The notes under the pieces: generated by a model
Databases searched by the model: none
The model's input: only the letters and a program-made list of their open reading frames with translations
Told to the model about the DNA's origin: nothing
Made by a program: the position numbers and the translations under genes
In this document: positions 1-11,212 of the stretch, in pieces
Layout: the number at the start of each line of letters is the position of its first letter
How positions within the stretch are numbered: position 1 is the first letter of the stretch
Origin: Thelonectria olida
Taxonomy: Eukaryota > Ascomycota > Sordariomycetes > Hypocreales > Nectriaceae
Length of the DNA stretch: 64,000 nt
Assembly: GCA_020736575.1 (NCBI GenBank)
Contig: JAGPYM010000014.1
Coordinates: 806,001-870,000, forward strand
Direction of reading: 5' to 3'

Positions 1-318
1 CAGGACGACGTCGCTGCTATCATCAACGCCCTGAAGACCATTGCCCTTGCCATCGATGCCATCCGCAAACTGATCGTTACCATCAACACCACCCTGCCCG
101 CCGCCATCAAGAAGCTCGTGCAGAAAGAAGTCAGCGCTGTCAATGCTGCCATCCCCTTGCTAGTCGCTCCCCTAAGCGCCTTCATTGTCGACCTCCAGGC
201 TTCCATCGCCAGCGGCACCACTGTCACCACCAACCTTGTCGACGTGCTCAAGAGCATTGTCGATGTTCTCAAGACTCTCATCGGCAGCGTGGGTCTCGGT
301 GGCCTCCTCGGTCTCTAA
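1..318 (+). CDS. 3' end of an unrecognised, probably helical protein (partial)
   Basis: The reading frame is open from the first base of the window and ends at TAA, giving 105 visible residues; the 5' part lies outside the window. The peptide is rich in Ala, Val, Ile, Leu, Thr and Lys with almost no aromatic residues. It shows repeated hydrophobic spacing (for example LVDVLKSIVDVLKTLIGSV) that suggests amphipathic helices, and it ends in a Gly/Leu tail. Codon third positions are strongly C-biased, as in well-expressed fungal genes. The composition is reminiscent of secreted hydrophobic-surface-binding (HsbA-like) proteins, but no diagnostic residue is visible, so this is only a possibility. 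No domain can be named. Confidence 0.55.
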   Translation, partial: QDDVAAIINALKTIALAIDAIRKLIVTINTTLPAAIKKLVQKEVSAVNAAIPLLVAPLSAFIVDLQASIASGTTVTTNLVDVLKSIVDVLKTLIGSVGLGGLLGL

Positions 319-1509
319 ACCGAGACAACACCCGCAAGATGGAACGCAATCTTATATCAATAGATATAGACTCGCAAGATCTGCCCTATAATAGGTAGGG
401 CCATTGAAAAGGGGACTCCCGGATGATTTTCTTTGTCGCTTCTCTACTTTATAGCACGTGTTAGTATTAGGTAGCCAGTGTGGACTGATCATCCCACGCA
501 TCAATGCAAACTCCAACAGTTTGACTGCACGATTCCTTAATTGTGATAGCCTATGGCTCAAGCCAAATCTTGAAACAAATCATGATTCCTACGTGAGCCC
601 TACTCGTGAAACGTGGCCAGAATTGCATTACAGAACATCGTCACGTTCAAGACTTAGTCGAGGTCACATTGGCTGGAATAGTAGCTGTTTCGAGGAACAG
701 TCACAGATGTCTGTTAGGAGATGATCCGATGCGTCATACTTGTGCATGCTGGGCGTTGGACCCAGGAAGTAAACCTCCGAGATCGTCAGGTCTGGTCCAA
801 GATACCAATGAAGGAATGACTGCGCGGTGTTCTCTGAGGCCGCGCATATGTCTTTCATAGACGAGCCAAAGTACGGTAACAGGTTTCGAGGCGTCCTCTC
901 TCTGATCCCTGACACCGATAGCAAAACTGAAGATCAACACGCGACTGGTCATTCATGTGGCGCAATAGGAATTTTTCGTTTGCCTGAATTATCATAGTCA
1001 GTTCACGGTCTTAAGTACGACCGAGCAACGAGTGAGCTGCAACTTTGACTCGGACGCCACTGTGACAGCCACAGAAGTTAGCCCATGCTTAATAAACGGG
1101 TGCTGACCATCTTAACCGAAGCCACAGGTTTAAAGCCCAGATCTATCAAACTCAGTTCGTCAGCCAACCGGGTCACTGAGCTCAGCAGAGGCATCGCCAA
1201 TAAAGTCTAGCTTTACGCAGAGCAAGAAACGGTAAGTTTACGTCTAATTCCTCAGAAACCTGCTAGCCTGGGGTCTGACCGGGGATGCGGGCTTAAGTTC
1301 CTGGCGGCCAAGGATTGAGAGGTATTCGAAGAGATATGGGCAGTTGTGCAGGTATTAATATGGACGAAAACAGCTACCTCCCCACTGCACCATTACCAAC
1401 CACCGTCATGTTGGGGGCATCTTCAATAGAACTAGTCTCTTGCTCCGATCGGCCAGGAGCCTTCTTAGACGTTGCAACGGGTGTGAGATGCCCTTCAAGC
1501 CCAGACTCA
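319..1509. other. intergenic, no gene recognised
   Basis: The stretch holds only short overlapping frames in several directions, none with a recognisable protein pattern or splice signals that would join them. It probably contains the 3' UTRs of the flanking genes. Confidence 0.5.
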
Positions 1510-3414
1510 CTACTGCCCCTCGCTCCTCACACGCTCGATCTGCGAGCTCATTGGTTTCTTCATGTCCAACTTGGCGTCCTCCTCGCGGATAATCTGTACA
1601 TCGCCAAAGATTTCATCAATTTCCTCCAGAGATTTGCCTGCAAAGGTTAGTTTCAGGGCATTACGTGATAGATAAGTGACATGAGTTTACCTCTAGTTTC
1701 GGGGTAAGCAACTGCAAAGACGCACGCGCAGACGGCGTTTGTGAGGATGAAGAGAATCTAACGATCATTAGCTGACTCCTTAGCCAGGTCGCCGAATGCT
1801 ACTCACGTAGTATTTCCATCCAACTTCCGCTAAAGCAATTGGAGAGCACTGCGTGATGATCAAGCTGATAGAATAGTGAATGACCTGGACGATGGCGTTT
1901 GCTTTCGCTCTGAGCTCGGTCGTGAAGACCTCAGGGCTGATTTATTCGTTAGATTAAGCACCGAAAACAGTAACGATTGGTAAAACTTACGGAATGATCC
2001 AGGTCATCGGGCCAAGCAGCGCCGAGTAGTTGGCCGAGACGGCAAATATACAAGCAATCAGGCCCCGCTGCGCAGCCGCATTCGTAGGCATTCCAGGTCG
2101 CGCCGGAAACACGGCCGCAAGAATGGTAATGATCATGTAGCAAACCGACAGAAGCGAAGAGCTAATAATGAGAATCTTTTTACGCCCGATGCGGTCGACG
2201 AAGAAGAGCGACAAGAGACAGGCCACCGGCGCAACCGAGCCGTACAGACCGCTGACCAACAGCTGCTGGTCCTGGTCGAATTGGAGAGTCGCGTAAATGG
2301 CGGTTTGGTAGTATTGCACAAACGAGATGCCGGAAAGCATTGCGGCCGCCCACACGAAGGCTCCGACAAAGAGACGCCTGCGGAAGGTCGGCGTCCGGAT
2401 CAACTCTGCCCATGATAGCGAACCCTGAGCCTCCAACTCCTCGGTAATGTTGACGTGAATGAGGGTGAACTCAGCATCACACCAGTCATCGTTTGTGCCG
2501 TCGTGGTGGTAGCTAAGGAAGGCCTTCTTCGCTTCTTCGTGGCGGCCCTTCAACAAGAGCCATCTAGGAGATTCGCTAAGGAACAAAACACCAACTCCAA
2601 GGGCAAGGGCGGGGATGCTCTGGATAGCAAAGCCGAGTCTCCATTGATTTGCGTTATGCCAGCGTCCTTCTCCCACGCCGCACCACAAGGCAACGAAGAA
2701 GCCCCAAGCGACCACTATCGCTCATTAGCATTCTCGTAAAGAAGACTCGTCCTTCGGATACTTACTCATTTGATTCACGGCTGTGATCTTGGCACGTTGA
2801 TGTGTCTAAAATAGATCAGTACTATGAAGATCAACCGTTCGATGGGAATTACCTTGGCGATTTCGGCTCCAAAGACTGGCGCCACGCCGGTGATGGTTCC
2901 AACGGCGAATCCGACCAACAGACGCCCTATAATGACTACAAACAGTGAGACGATGAGCTACCAGCATAGCCCTTAATAGAAAAAAACTTACGCATTGCAA
3001 CATGAGCTGCGCCGGCCATCAAGGCCCCTCCGATCACTCCCCAAATACATCCGAAAGCAATGGCCTTGCGTCGGCCCAGCTTGTCGCTCGTTACTCCCAC
3101 CGATGCACTGCCAAACCAAGCTACAAGCACGGGTCAGGAACATAAAAGCCAGTTGAGTTGTGAGATGTCATACCTCCTGCCTGGTAGACAGAGACAATGG
3201 CACCTCGAAGCGGTGCATCAGGGTTGCCGAAATGGGTCAAGAATGACTTTAATGCGAGGCTCGGAGTTATGATTCCTGAGTCACTGAAACTTGTAAGCTT
3301 GTTGCCGCAAACTCGCACCATCTTGAGCTACACTTACTATCCGTAGAGAAACCCTCCGAGCCCAAGAAAGAGAGAGGTGAGAAAGGGCTTATCCAGCCAC
3401 CCGGAGGTCTTCAT
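1510..3414 (-). CDS. MFS sugar transporter (sugar porter family), 9 exons
   Basis: Predicted 495-residue plasma-membrane hexose/disaccharide-type transporter. Exons on the minus strand are 3414-3338, 3283-3174, 3120-2992, 2935-2853, 2805-2766, 2714-1991, 1936-1807, 1757-1691 and 1637-1510; every junction has GT..AG and the frame closes exactly. The start is the ATG opening MKTSGWLDKPFLTSLFLGLG, followed by the family's G-Y-D-S-G-I-I motif in the first membrane segment. Later sugar-porter signatures are GRRKAIAFG, IGRLLVGFAVG, ESPRWLLLKGR, DRIGRKK and PETRGKSLEEID near the C-terminus. Length is normal for the family and no part is missing. It is divergent from the P450 gene across 565 bp. Substrate cannot be told from sequence. 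Confidence 0.9.
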
Positions 3415-3979
3415 TGCAACGAGACGTTGAAATAATGGTGTGAGGCTGAGAACTCTGAGAAAACTCTATTCGTCGACTCTCTTTTCCCAAACGTGAAACA
3501 CATCTTCCTTCATATCTGTGTCCAAGGGTAATATTACCCGTCACATCCTGGCCAGAGTCGTGCTAGTGTCATGCAACCGGCCACACCACGAGATCTCGCT
3601 TACGACTCTAGACGGTTAAGCGGAACGCGGGGTAATTCGAGCATCAAATCATCAGGTTGAGTTTACTGATGCCCAGGCCCTAACAGGTGCCGAAGCTGTC
3701 AAAATCCCGAGGCATACTGCTCTCTGTGAAGCAAGCGAGCGGGGGTGGCTTGGTCCGCGAGAGAATTACGGCAGTTGACGAGGCATTTGGAGTGTCCGAA
3801 TGCCGGTGTCTCTTGTGCAAGGACCGAAAGAGGTGACAGATGACGGAGATCTTGTCGAGGACCACACATTAGTAATACGTCGACGTTGCTCTTATCTGAG
3901 TTGCATAGAAATGACTTATTTCCGGCCTGTTCAGACCAATTCCCTTGTTCTTGATTCAGAGCAGTAGCAGGATCTCAAG
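3415..3979. other. shared 5' region between divergent transporter and P450
   Basis: This 565-bp gap separates two divergent starts and must hold both promoters. I see no clear TATA box or repeated operator in it. Confidence 0.4.
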
Positions 3980-5803
3980 ATGTTTGTCGCATCCCTCTTC
4001 ATCCTCAGCGCTGTTGTCAGTTGTCTGTATTTTGCCTTGTCATTTCCACGAGTAGGTACCCTCCTCAGGACTATTTTTACGATTCAAATCTTGACGTGCA
4101 TCAGCTTCAACAAGAATGGAAACTCAAGGCGTATCGCTCCCAGCTTCCCCCCGGGCCCAAGACAGTCAAGGTGGGCATCAAGAAGCCATGGCTGTGGTTT
4201 CAGGAACTCAGTAAACAATACGGCGACGTGGTCTATCTCCAGCTCGGGCCAACTCCCACAATCGTGCTGGGATCCGCGCAGGCAGCCTGGGACCTCTTGG
4301 AGAAACGTGGTGCCGTCTTCTCTTCTCGGCCGCGATTTATCATGGGTGGCGAGCTGTTGTCGGGCGGCATGCGTGGACTGATGGCACCATATTCGTCTTA
4401 TTGGCGTCGCTGGCGAAAACTGCTGCATGGGGGATTCATGCAGCGTCAGAGTGAAACCTACCGGCCGATCCAAAGTCTCGAGTCCAAGGTGTTGATGCAC
4501 GACCTTCTCGCGAGCCCATCCGACTTCCGCAAGCATCTAGAGCGGTATGCTGCGTCTGTCATCGTTACTGTCACCTACGGCCGGAGAGTCGAAGACGTCC
4601 GGACGGACATCGTGGTGCAGCGCAATGCCGAGTCCATGGAGCGTTTGACCCTTGTCAAGTAAGTTTCGTCCCCTACCTGCAGTTCTTTTCTCACATTCGC
4701 GAAGCATTCCAGGCAAATTCGCAGTAGAGAGATATCCCATTCTGAAATATGTCCCGAGCATCTTTGCTCCATGGAAGGCTGATGTGGAGCGGCAACGTTC
4801 CAAGGACGTCCAGCTGTACACGCAGCTCATGGACGAAGTCAAGGAAAAGGTTGCGTCTGGCAATGCGCCCACGTGTTTCGCTACGCATTTATTGAAGGAG
4901 CAGCACAACCTAGGAATGAGTGATCTGGAGATTGCTTATACCGCAGGATCCCCGTTTGGAGCCGGGGTTGAAACAGTTGAGTAGCCTGACATGTTCGAGT
5001 GGCCCAGCTAACCCAGGTCAACGCAGTCTGCGGGTTCTCTCGCCAGCTTCCTCCTCGCCTGTGTCAAGTTTGGACCGCAGTTCATCCCACGAGCGCAAGA
5101 AGAGCTCCATCGAGTTGTAGGCACCGAAAGACTGCCCACGTTTGACGACCTACCCAAGCTTGAGTATGTACGAGCAATTGCTTCCGAAACACTGAGATGG
5201 AGACCTGTCGCAGTTCTCGGAGGGACTCCCCATGCAAGCACTGCCGATTATACGTACAAAGGAATGTTTATTCCAAAGGGGAGCACGATTATTGCTCCTC
5301 TGTGGACGAGTAGGTGCCATTCTGAGTCGACGACGCCGCAAGTGCTGACAGATTGAATTAGTCCATCTCAATGAAGCCGATTTCCCTAATCCTCACGAGT
5401 TCAGACCAGAGCGCTTTCTAGAGGATAGGGAATATCCGGGTACTTTTGGGCACAGCGCTTTTGGCTGGGGTCGTCGCATCTGCCCTGGAATGCATCTCGG
5501 CTCTGCCTCCATTGCGATCAACATTGCCCGTATACTCTGGGGATTTGACGTGACTCCAGTCAAGGGAGCCGATGGAAAGGATATCGATGTGGACATGTAA
5601 GCATACCCTCTCTGCACTCTTCATGATAGGTGCTAACAGTCTCCAGCTTTGCATTTTCAGAAGGGTTCAACTCGAGCCCTCTCCCATTTCCGTGCTCGAT
5701 TTCACCTCGCTCGTCTTCGCATATTACTGTCATCAAGCGAGAGCATCAAGAAGCTTTGGAGGAGCTGAAAGCTTACACTTCCGTTACAAACAAGGTATCA
5801 TGA
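3980..5803 (+). CDS. cytochrome P450 monooxygenase, 6 exons
   Basis: Predicted 523-residue ER-anchored class E-type P450. Exons: 3980-4051, 4105-4658, 4705-4975, 5027-5309, 5362-5596, 5647-5803; phases all agree. Residues 1-20 form the membrane anchor, followed by the LPPGP hinge. The I-helix reads GAGVETSAG, which needs the donor at 4976; the ExxR pair is E353/R356; PERF follows; the heme loop FGWGRRICPG places the thiolate at C434. Length is canonical. The general pattern is that of fungal P450s annotated as O-methylsterigmatocystin-oxidoreductase-like, but the substrate and CYP family cannot be assigned by eye. No polyketide, NRPS or terpene gene is nearby, so a secondary-metabolite role has no local support. 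Its 3' end faces the AA9 gene. Confidence 0.9.
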
Positions 5804-6001
5804 TAGAGGACTTTAAGTAGATTAGTGTCATGGGCTTTCAGGATAGGGTAGTAACTCTGTTCATTGAGGAAGCTACTATCAATCATATACATCGTCAGAC
5901 CGACGAGATTAATGTTACAAGAAGAGAAGTAAAGACCAGAGACTTCCAAAGTCTCATCATCATTCCAAGCGCATTTTCCTTTTAAACCCTAAGCTGTTTG
6001 C

Positions 6002-7099
6002 TTAGTTCAGGGCTCGGGCGTGTCGGCGAGTGACGCTGGAGCCAGCCTTGGTCTTCAACCAGGCAATGAAGGTGTCGAGAGTGAAGGTCTCGGGGAGATC
6101 GCTGTCAGATCCAGAGCTCTCGTTGCCAGAAGAAGCAGTCTGAGTAGCGGCAGGGGCGCTCTCAGAGGCGGCTGCGGTCTCGGCGTTGGCGACAGCAGTG
6201 GTGGGCTTGCTAGGGGTGAAGACGGAGGTGACCAGGCTGGTAGGGGTGGAGCTCACGACGGGAGTGACAACAGACGTCACGGCAGCGGGAGTGGTAGCAA
6301 CGGCGCTGCTAGCAACGGGAGTAGAGCTGTCGCCGCCAGAGTTGTCCGAGCCGGAGCCGGAGCCGTACAGAGCAGGCCCGGGAATCTCGTAGCTGGTGAG
6401 GGTAGAGTAGGGGTTGAACAAAATACCGGCGTCATCGGCCTTGTACAGCTCAGTTCCCAAAACACCCTCGGGCTCGTCGGAGCCGCCGCCGGTAATGGCA
6501 ATGTTGAAGCACTGGGGGTAGTTCTGAGCGCCGTTCTCAGAGCCAGCGCCGTGCATAGCAATGATTTCATGTCGGAACACATAATTCCCGGCTGAAAGGG
6601 TGGAGGGGACGGTGGTGACCCAGGTGTTGTTGTTCTTGATGAGGTCGGTGGCGGCCCAGGTCTGGGTGTCGAGATCGATACCGCTCTCGTCAATCTTCAC
6701 CCACTTGAGGGTGGTCTTGTCGGCATCGGCGCAGTCGCCAGAGCACTTGGCAACGTAGGTGAAAACGGGACCAATGTGAGACTCGGGCCACGCAGACCAG
6801 TTGAACTCGACGGTGCCTCCAGCCTTGACAGAGGCGGAGATGGCACCGGGCTCGGCGTTGATGTGGCAGTTGATGTCAGAAGTGCCATAGGCATCAGGAG
6901 CAACGAATCCGTTGTCAAGGTTCTCGGCCGACCAAGCAGGAATGTCGGGAACGGTCTGGCCGTTCTGCTTGGCATAGTAGTAGTCGAGCTTGTAAGCATC
7001 CTGGGCGGTGCCGTCGGTCTTGAAGCCGATGACGGTACCGTGGGCGAGGGCAGAGGTGGCAAAGGCACCAACAAGGGCGGCAGCGGATCGGAAAGACAT
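6002..7099 (-). CDS. AA9 lytic polysaccharide monooxygenase (secreted, with C-terminal extension)
   Basis: Single-exon 365-residue copper enzyme for oxidative cleavage of cellulose or related glucans. The signal peptide (1-19, ending ALA) leaves H20 as the mature N-terminus, the first arm of the histidine brace. The second brace histidine is H108 (SHIGPV). Second-sphere H183 (MHG), Q192 and axial Y194 (AQNYPQC) are all present, so the active site looks intact. The catalytic domain ends near residue 230. A Ser/Thr/Ala-rich linker (about 245-330) follows, then a short conserved-looking tail (LPETFTLDTFIAWLK) and a basic end. No CBM1 is present. The intronless structure and strong C3 codon bias are notable. 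A TATA box lies about 220 bp upstream. Confidence 0.95.
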   Translation of the reverse strand: MSFRSAAALVGAFATSALAHGTVIGFKTDGTAQDAYKLDYYYAKQNGQTVPDIPAWSAENLDNGFVAPDAYGTSDINCHINAEPGAISASVKAGGTVEFNWSAWPESHIGPVFTYVAKCSGDCADADKTTLKWVKIDESGIDLDTQTWAATDLIKNNNTWVTTVPSTLSAGNYVFRHEIIAMHGAGSENGAQNYPQCFNIAITGGGSDEPEGVLGTELYKADDAGILFNPYSTLTSYEIPGPALYGSGSGSDNSGGDSSTPVASSAVATTPAAVTSVVTPVVSSTPTSLVTSVFTPSKPTTAVANAETAAASESAPAATQTASSGNESSGSDSDLPETFTLDTFIAWLKTKAGSSVTRRHARALN

Positions 7100-7320
7100 A
7101 TTGATGTTTGTTTGAAAGAAGGACGTTTGGATGAGTTATACGTGAGAGATGAGATGAAAGAAATGAAGGTCTTTGTGTTGGAAGAGAGTGATTGAATGCA
7201 AGAAAGAATGTACCAGCTTCACACAGTGAAGAAAAGAAGTGAATGTAATGGAGAAAAGATAGAGAACCAGCAACGATGAGTGTAGAGAGGAAGGAATCTC
7301 TGAATGTTGATTCACAGCTT

Positions 7321-7328
7321 CTTATATA
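7321..7328 (-). promoter_or_regulatory. TATA box of the AA9 gene
   Basis: TATATAAG on the minus strand, 222 bp before the AA9 ATG. This implies a 5' leader of about 190 nt. Confidence 0.5.
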
Positions 7329-8371
7329 CCTACTCTGAGAGACCCTTTCTCGTTCCTTCTTTTCCTTCGTATGGAGTAGATGCCCGCCCATTCCTCGCTT
7401 GTCAGGCCACACACCGTTTTGAAATGAGAGTGGTGGAATCTGGGAGCGGTCTCAGCATCGTGGAGACGGTCCCTTCTTTGAGAGAAAGCTCCGGCCAAGA
7501 CGGCAGGGGTTGACGTTTCAGCCCTTTCTGCGGCCTCGAAAACGGGCGGCAAAAGGAGGAATCGGGATGAAAATGGAAAACAAACTTGATTCGTTTATGG
7601 CAGATTTGCGAGACCGTTTCAGGTGACTCCAGGCTGGAGGAAACGGAAAAATCACGTCCTGCTTGGCGTCATTGTCGCCTTTTTTGCTGAATTGATTCCT
7701 TGGCGTTGTGGTGACGCTCTGGTACTCACTGGGAGACTCTCTGCCATTGCAGGGTCAAATGAATTCAATTCTCTGGGCTATTCTCCAGGTTGGCTCTCAT
7801 ACAGCTCAGCGAGAACCATGCCAATACTCCATCCAAATAGCATGTTCAACGGTGAAGCAATAATAGGGGAGACCAGCTTGTTTCTCCACTCCATCGAGCC
7901 AAGCCAGGAGTGCATAAGGATGGCCAGGGTGTGTATCATCGCTCCCTTATTATCCTCATTATTCCCAGGAACAAGTCGGTTAAGCTTACTTAAAGCGCCG
8001 GGTCCATCAATTGGATCTACAATGACTTGGCGCTCTGCCATACGTCAAATCACGCGATTGGAGGATTTTACTCTATGTGTTGCGTTTTGGTGTTCCAGAA
8101 ACACGGAGTTTCTACCGGTGCACGAAACAGCATTAGAAGTCCAATTGACCACCGCAACAAAAGCAATGGCTTCACGTATGATGGGCATAAACGCTGGCGA
8201 CGGTCGGATAAATAGGGTCCATCTTGGTTCGGGCTCTTCGCCTCTCGGTTCGCACGCGCCAACACTCGCTTAAGAGTGAGGTCCGATATTGGCTTGGCTA
8301 TTTGCGGTGATTGGTACGGAATCATGATACTGAGGGTGCTCATTACCATATACTACCTACGTAGTAATCAA
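7329..8371. other. intergenic, no gene recognised
   Basis: Upstream region of the AA9 gene, then sequence running to the cupin gene's 3' end. Short frames near 7623-8273 (+) and 7778-8041 (-) exist, but neither has a family pattern or consistent splice sites. Confidence 0.4.
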
Positions 8372-9043
8372 CTATATCTGGGCTGCAGTCTTTTTCTGTT
8401 CCTCAATATCCGCGTCAATGACAAAGACACGCCCGATCCTTGCACCATCGGCCTCCGCCCCCGTCGCCTTCATATCCAGCCCCTCAAACACGGTAGAGTC
8501 GACAATCAGATTGGCAATGAAGACGGCGTCTTCGTCACCAACAGTCTCGGAGCGGACATGGTGGCAGCCGGGAGCCTCGTACCAACTCTCGCCGGGCCCG
8601 TAAATCTTGGCACCGCTGTCATGCGAGTGCGACTTGCCAGATGCATCCACATGAGTGTGCACCATCTGGTTGATGACATGGCCTCGAATAACTGTCGCCA
8701 CGATAGCAGCGCCTGCGTGCGTATGAGGCGGGGTAGCTGCAGATTGTGTGAGCATTTGAGTAGGAATGGATACATGGTCAGCCACCAGAACTTACCAGAA
8801 TTTACAGGAGATGTTACCAACAGTCCAATCCATGTCTTGTCGGGCAAGTTGGGAGGGTTGTGCAGGTGAGAGACTTTGACCTCTACACCTGGTCGCCTAT
8901 GCGGGTGGAAAATATCAGCCTAAGAACCTTGCGCGTCTGAAAGGTCCAACGAACCCATCAACAGTCCATTGGCCATCCTTTTTGACCACCTTCTGATCCT
9001 CCCACCGAAGGTTCAGGTTGACGTTGGGGAAAGACTTAGACAT
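8372..9043 (-). CDS. cupin-fold protein, 3 exons
   Basis: Predicted 184-residue single-domain cupin. Exons on the minus strand are 9043-8955, 8896-8796 and 8736-8372, with phases 2 and 1 closing correctly. The N-terminus begins MSKSFPNVNLNLRWEDQKVV. The metal-binding half-motifs are visible: PPHTHAGAA (two His), then the GESWYEAPGCHHV block carrying Glu and His after a glycine turn. This matches cupin_2-type small proteins that bind a divalent metal; known relatives include dioxygenases, isomerases and proteins of unknown role. There is no signal peptide, so it is probably cytosolic. The reaction cannot be inferred. A TATA box sits 103 bp upstream. Confidence 0.82.
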
Positions 9044-9145
9044 GACACCGGGACAAGTAACAATTGGCAGGTGATTGCTGTGGAGAGGAAGTCGAGTGCT
9101 TTGAGCTTGTTTGGAATATGATAACTATCATGGCGCAACATCACA

Positions 9146-9153
9146 CCTTTATA
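9146..9153 (-). promoter_or_regulatory. TATA box of the cupin gene
   Basis: TATAAAGG on the minus strand, 103 bp ahead of the ATG, which supports the chosen start of the first short exon. Confidence 0.5.
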
Positions 9154-9772
9154 CTTTGCATTGGGCTTGTCCGTGTCGCTCAACATGTCCGGCTGACCCG
9201 GACTCGGGGCATCTATTGCAGAGATCTTCACGATACAGTGTCAGACTGCCAGTGTGTTCAACGACGCGCTCCGGAGAAAACTTCAGTCATGGGAAACTTG
9301 ACCTCCAATAAGTTAGGTCAAGACTTACCCAGGTGCAGAGCATTGAGGGGCGGGTGGAAGACCGCCCGCCAGGATGGAGTCGGGTACACAGTCGCGAGAG
9401 AAGAAGGGGCAACACTGTCGTTGCGCCGAATCAATTCACGCATCATCTCAACATGAGTAATACTTGACAGATTTTTCGCATGACGATTATGATGCTGTAA
9501 TGATTGGGAACTTTTCCAGCATCTCATTTTCTCGCATTTGTTTTGCATGCGTGCATGGGTCCCGTTTTGAGATTTTCCCGATTAGGAAGACAGTGCTTTG
9601 CACACTGAGCACCATTACTCGTAACGTGCATTACGATGCCAAACTTGTTATGGGAAAGCGTCCTGAGCTGGTGGTGACAGAGGCGTTTTGTGGCGTTTCT
9701 CAATGCAGGCATCCCGATGAGTTGATGGGATGTTCGGATGGATAAAGTCTCATGCTGAAGCATCATCTCGAG
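9154..9772. other. divergent intergenic region
   Basis: Lies between the TATA boxes of the cupin and MDR genes, which are transcribed away from each other. No gene is visible in it. Confidence 0.4.
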
Positions 9773-9780
9773 TATAAATA
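9773..9780 (+). promoter_or_regulatory. TATA box of the MDR oxidoreductase gene
   Basis: TATAAATA 68 bp before the first ATG. The expected transcription start, about 30 bp downstream, still precedes that ATG, so the long form with its leader can be made. Confidence 0.5.
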
Positions 9781-9840
9781 TGACACCAAGTTGACGTACA
9801 AGTAGAATATTCGAAGAGATAGAGCAGTTCTCAATCTAGC

Positions 9841-10944
9841 ATGTCAACCATCTTCTTCAGAGCCCTTTCCACCTCTGCCAGATCGTTCACTCGACACTAT
9901 TCCCAATCACGAACCTTTGCAATGGCTTCCTCCAATCTTCCCACCACCATGAAGGCTGTCCTCCAGCCCGACAAGAACTCCCACAATCTCATCCTGGCCG
10001 AGCAGTCTGTCCCGGTGCGCACGCATCCGGAGGACGTCCTCGTCAAGGTCCACGCCACGGCACCGTGCAAGGGCGAGCTGGACTGGGCCTTGTGGGCACC
10101 CGATTTTATCGGCGACGACAAGGTCCCCATTCCCGGCCAGGATCTCGCCGGCACTGTCGTCTCGGCTCCGGACGCCTCCGACCTTAAGCCCGGCGACGAG
10201 GTGTACGCCCGCATCGAAGCCAACCGTCCCGGCGCTGCCGCCGAGTACACTATGGCCCGCGTCTCGGAGCTCGCCCTCCGGCCCAAGAACATCAGCTGGG
10301 AAGAAACCGCCGCCATTCCCATCAGCGCCCTGACTGCCTATCAGTCGCTCTTCACACAGGGCACCTTGGATCCGTTGGCGCTCACTGGCGATGAGGCCGC
10401 TCGTGCTAAGAATGCCAAGCAGCGCGTCTTGATCACTGCTGGCGCGGGGTCGGTCGGTAGTTACGCAGTCCAACTTGCGCGCCTCGCCGGAGCTGCAGCT
10501 GTCGTTGCCAACGTCGGGCCAAAGAACCACCAGTTTGCGCGAGAGCTCGGTGCCACGGAGACAACCGACTACACCAAGCAGACACTCGGCGAGTGGGTGG
10601 CTGAAGACCGCGCATCCCGCGAGGTCGACTTGGTCTTTGACTGCATCGGCGCCTCGTCTCTCGCACAGTCGTGGTACACGGTCAAGGACAAGGGTAGCAT
10701 CGTTAGCGTGTGCAGCGTGCCCGAAGACAGCCGGCCTGCAGATACAAAGGCCAAGGACGTCCACAGCTTGTGGTTCGTCATCACCCCGCTCGGCAAGGAT
10801 CTGGGTGTCATTACGAAGCTGGTAGAGGCTGGCAAAATCAAGCCAAACATCGACAGCGTCCTTGACTTTGCAGACTTTGCAGAGGCTTGGGATAAGGTTG
10901 AGTCGGGTCGCGCGAGGGGAAAGGTCGTGTTGAAGGTCTCTTGA
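9841..10944 (+). CDS. MDR-family zinc-independent quinone/alkenal-type oxidoreductase
   Basis: Intronless 367-residue medium-chain dehydrogenase/reductase. An N-terminal GroES-like domain (about 35-170) is followed by a Rossmann domain. The nucleotide loop is ITAGAGSVGSYAVQLARLAG, of the A-x-x-G-x-V-G type seen in NADPH quinone reductases. The cysteine cluster of structural-zinc alcohol dehydrogenases is absent. The first 27 residues lack acidic residues and carry four Arg (R7, R14, R18, R24), as expected for a mitochondrial presequence. A second ATG at codon 28 (position 9922) in good context starts right at the catalytic domain. The substrate is unknown. Codon usage is strongly C/G-ending. 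Confidence 0.88.
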   Translation: MSTIFFRALSTSARSFTRHYSQSRTFAMASSNLPTTMKAVLQPDKNSHNLILAEQSVPVRTHPEDVLVKVHATAPCKGELDWALWAPDFIGDDKVPIPGQDLAGTVVSAPDASDLKPGDEVYARIEANRPGAAAEYTMARVSELALRPKNISWEETAAIPISALTAYQSLFTQGTLDPLALTGDEAARAKNAKQRVLITAGAGSVGSYAVQLARLAGAAAVVANVGPKNHQFARELGATETTDYTKQTLGEWVAEDRASREVDLVFDCIGASSLAQSWYTVKDKGSIVSVCSVPEDSRPADTKAKDVHSLWFVITPLGKDLGVITKLVEAGKIKPNIDSVLDFADFAEAWDKVESGRARGKVVLKVS

Positions 10945-11212
10945 GAGTCTGCAGTGCTGTGATGTGGGATTACGACTTTGTGACCGCACAGGCTATATTC
11001 TGTTAAACTTCCCATGCTTTCTACAATCAGAAAAATACATTTCTTATTTTCATCGTTTCTTGGCAATGCTAGCACTCTCACACCTGAAATGATCACGTCC
11101 AGTATCCTGCCCTCATCAAACAATCACAGTTTTTTTCCCACAGTTTTAGCATTTTCAAGCCCCAACTCATATCAATGGATAATTGTCTATCGAAAATCAG
11201 TTGAAGTTCTAG

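Noticed and set aside
6020..6595. 191-codon plus-strand frame over the AA9 gene
   Set aside because: Gly/Ala/Val-rich low-complexity shadow of the Ser/Thr linker coding sequence on the other strand.
1510..7099. Sugar transporter, P450 and LPMO as a secondary-metabolite cluster
   Set aside because: No backbone enzyme (PKS, NRPS, terpene cyclase, DMATS) is present, and the genes are of unrelated kinds.
7778..8041. 87-codon minus-strand frame with a hydrophobic stretch
   Set aside because: No family resemblance, start context or upstream exon that fits; not enough to call a gene.
9907..10989. 360-codon open frame antisense to the MDR oxidoreductase gene
   Set aside because: It is a mirror of strongly C-ending codons on the other strand and shows no protein family pattern; the sense frame is a clear enzyme.
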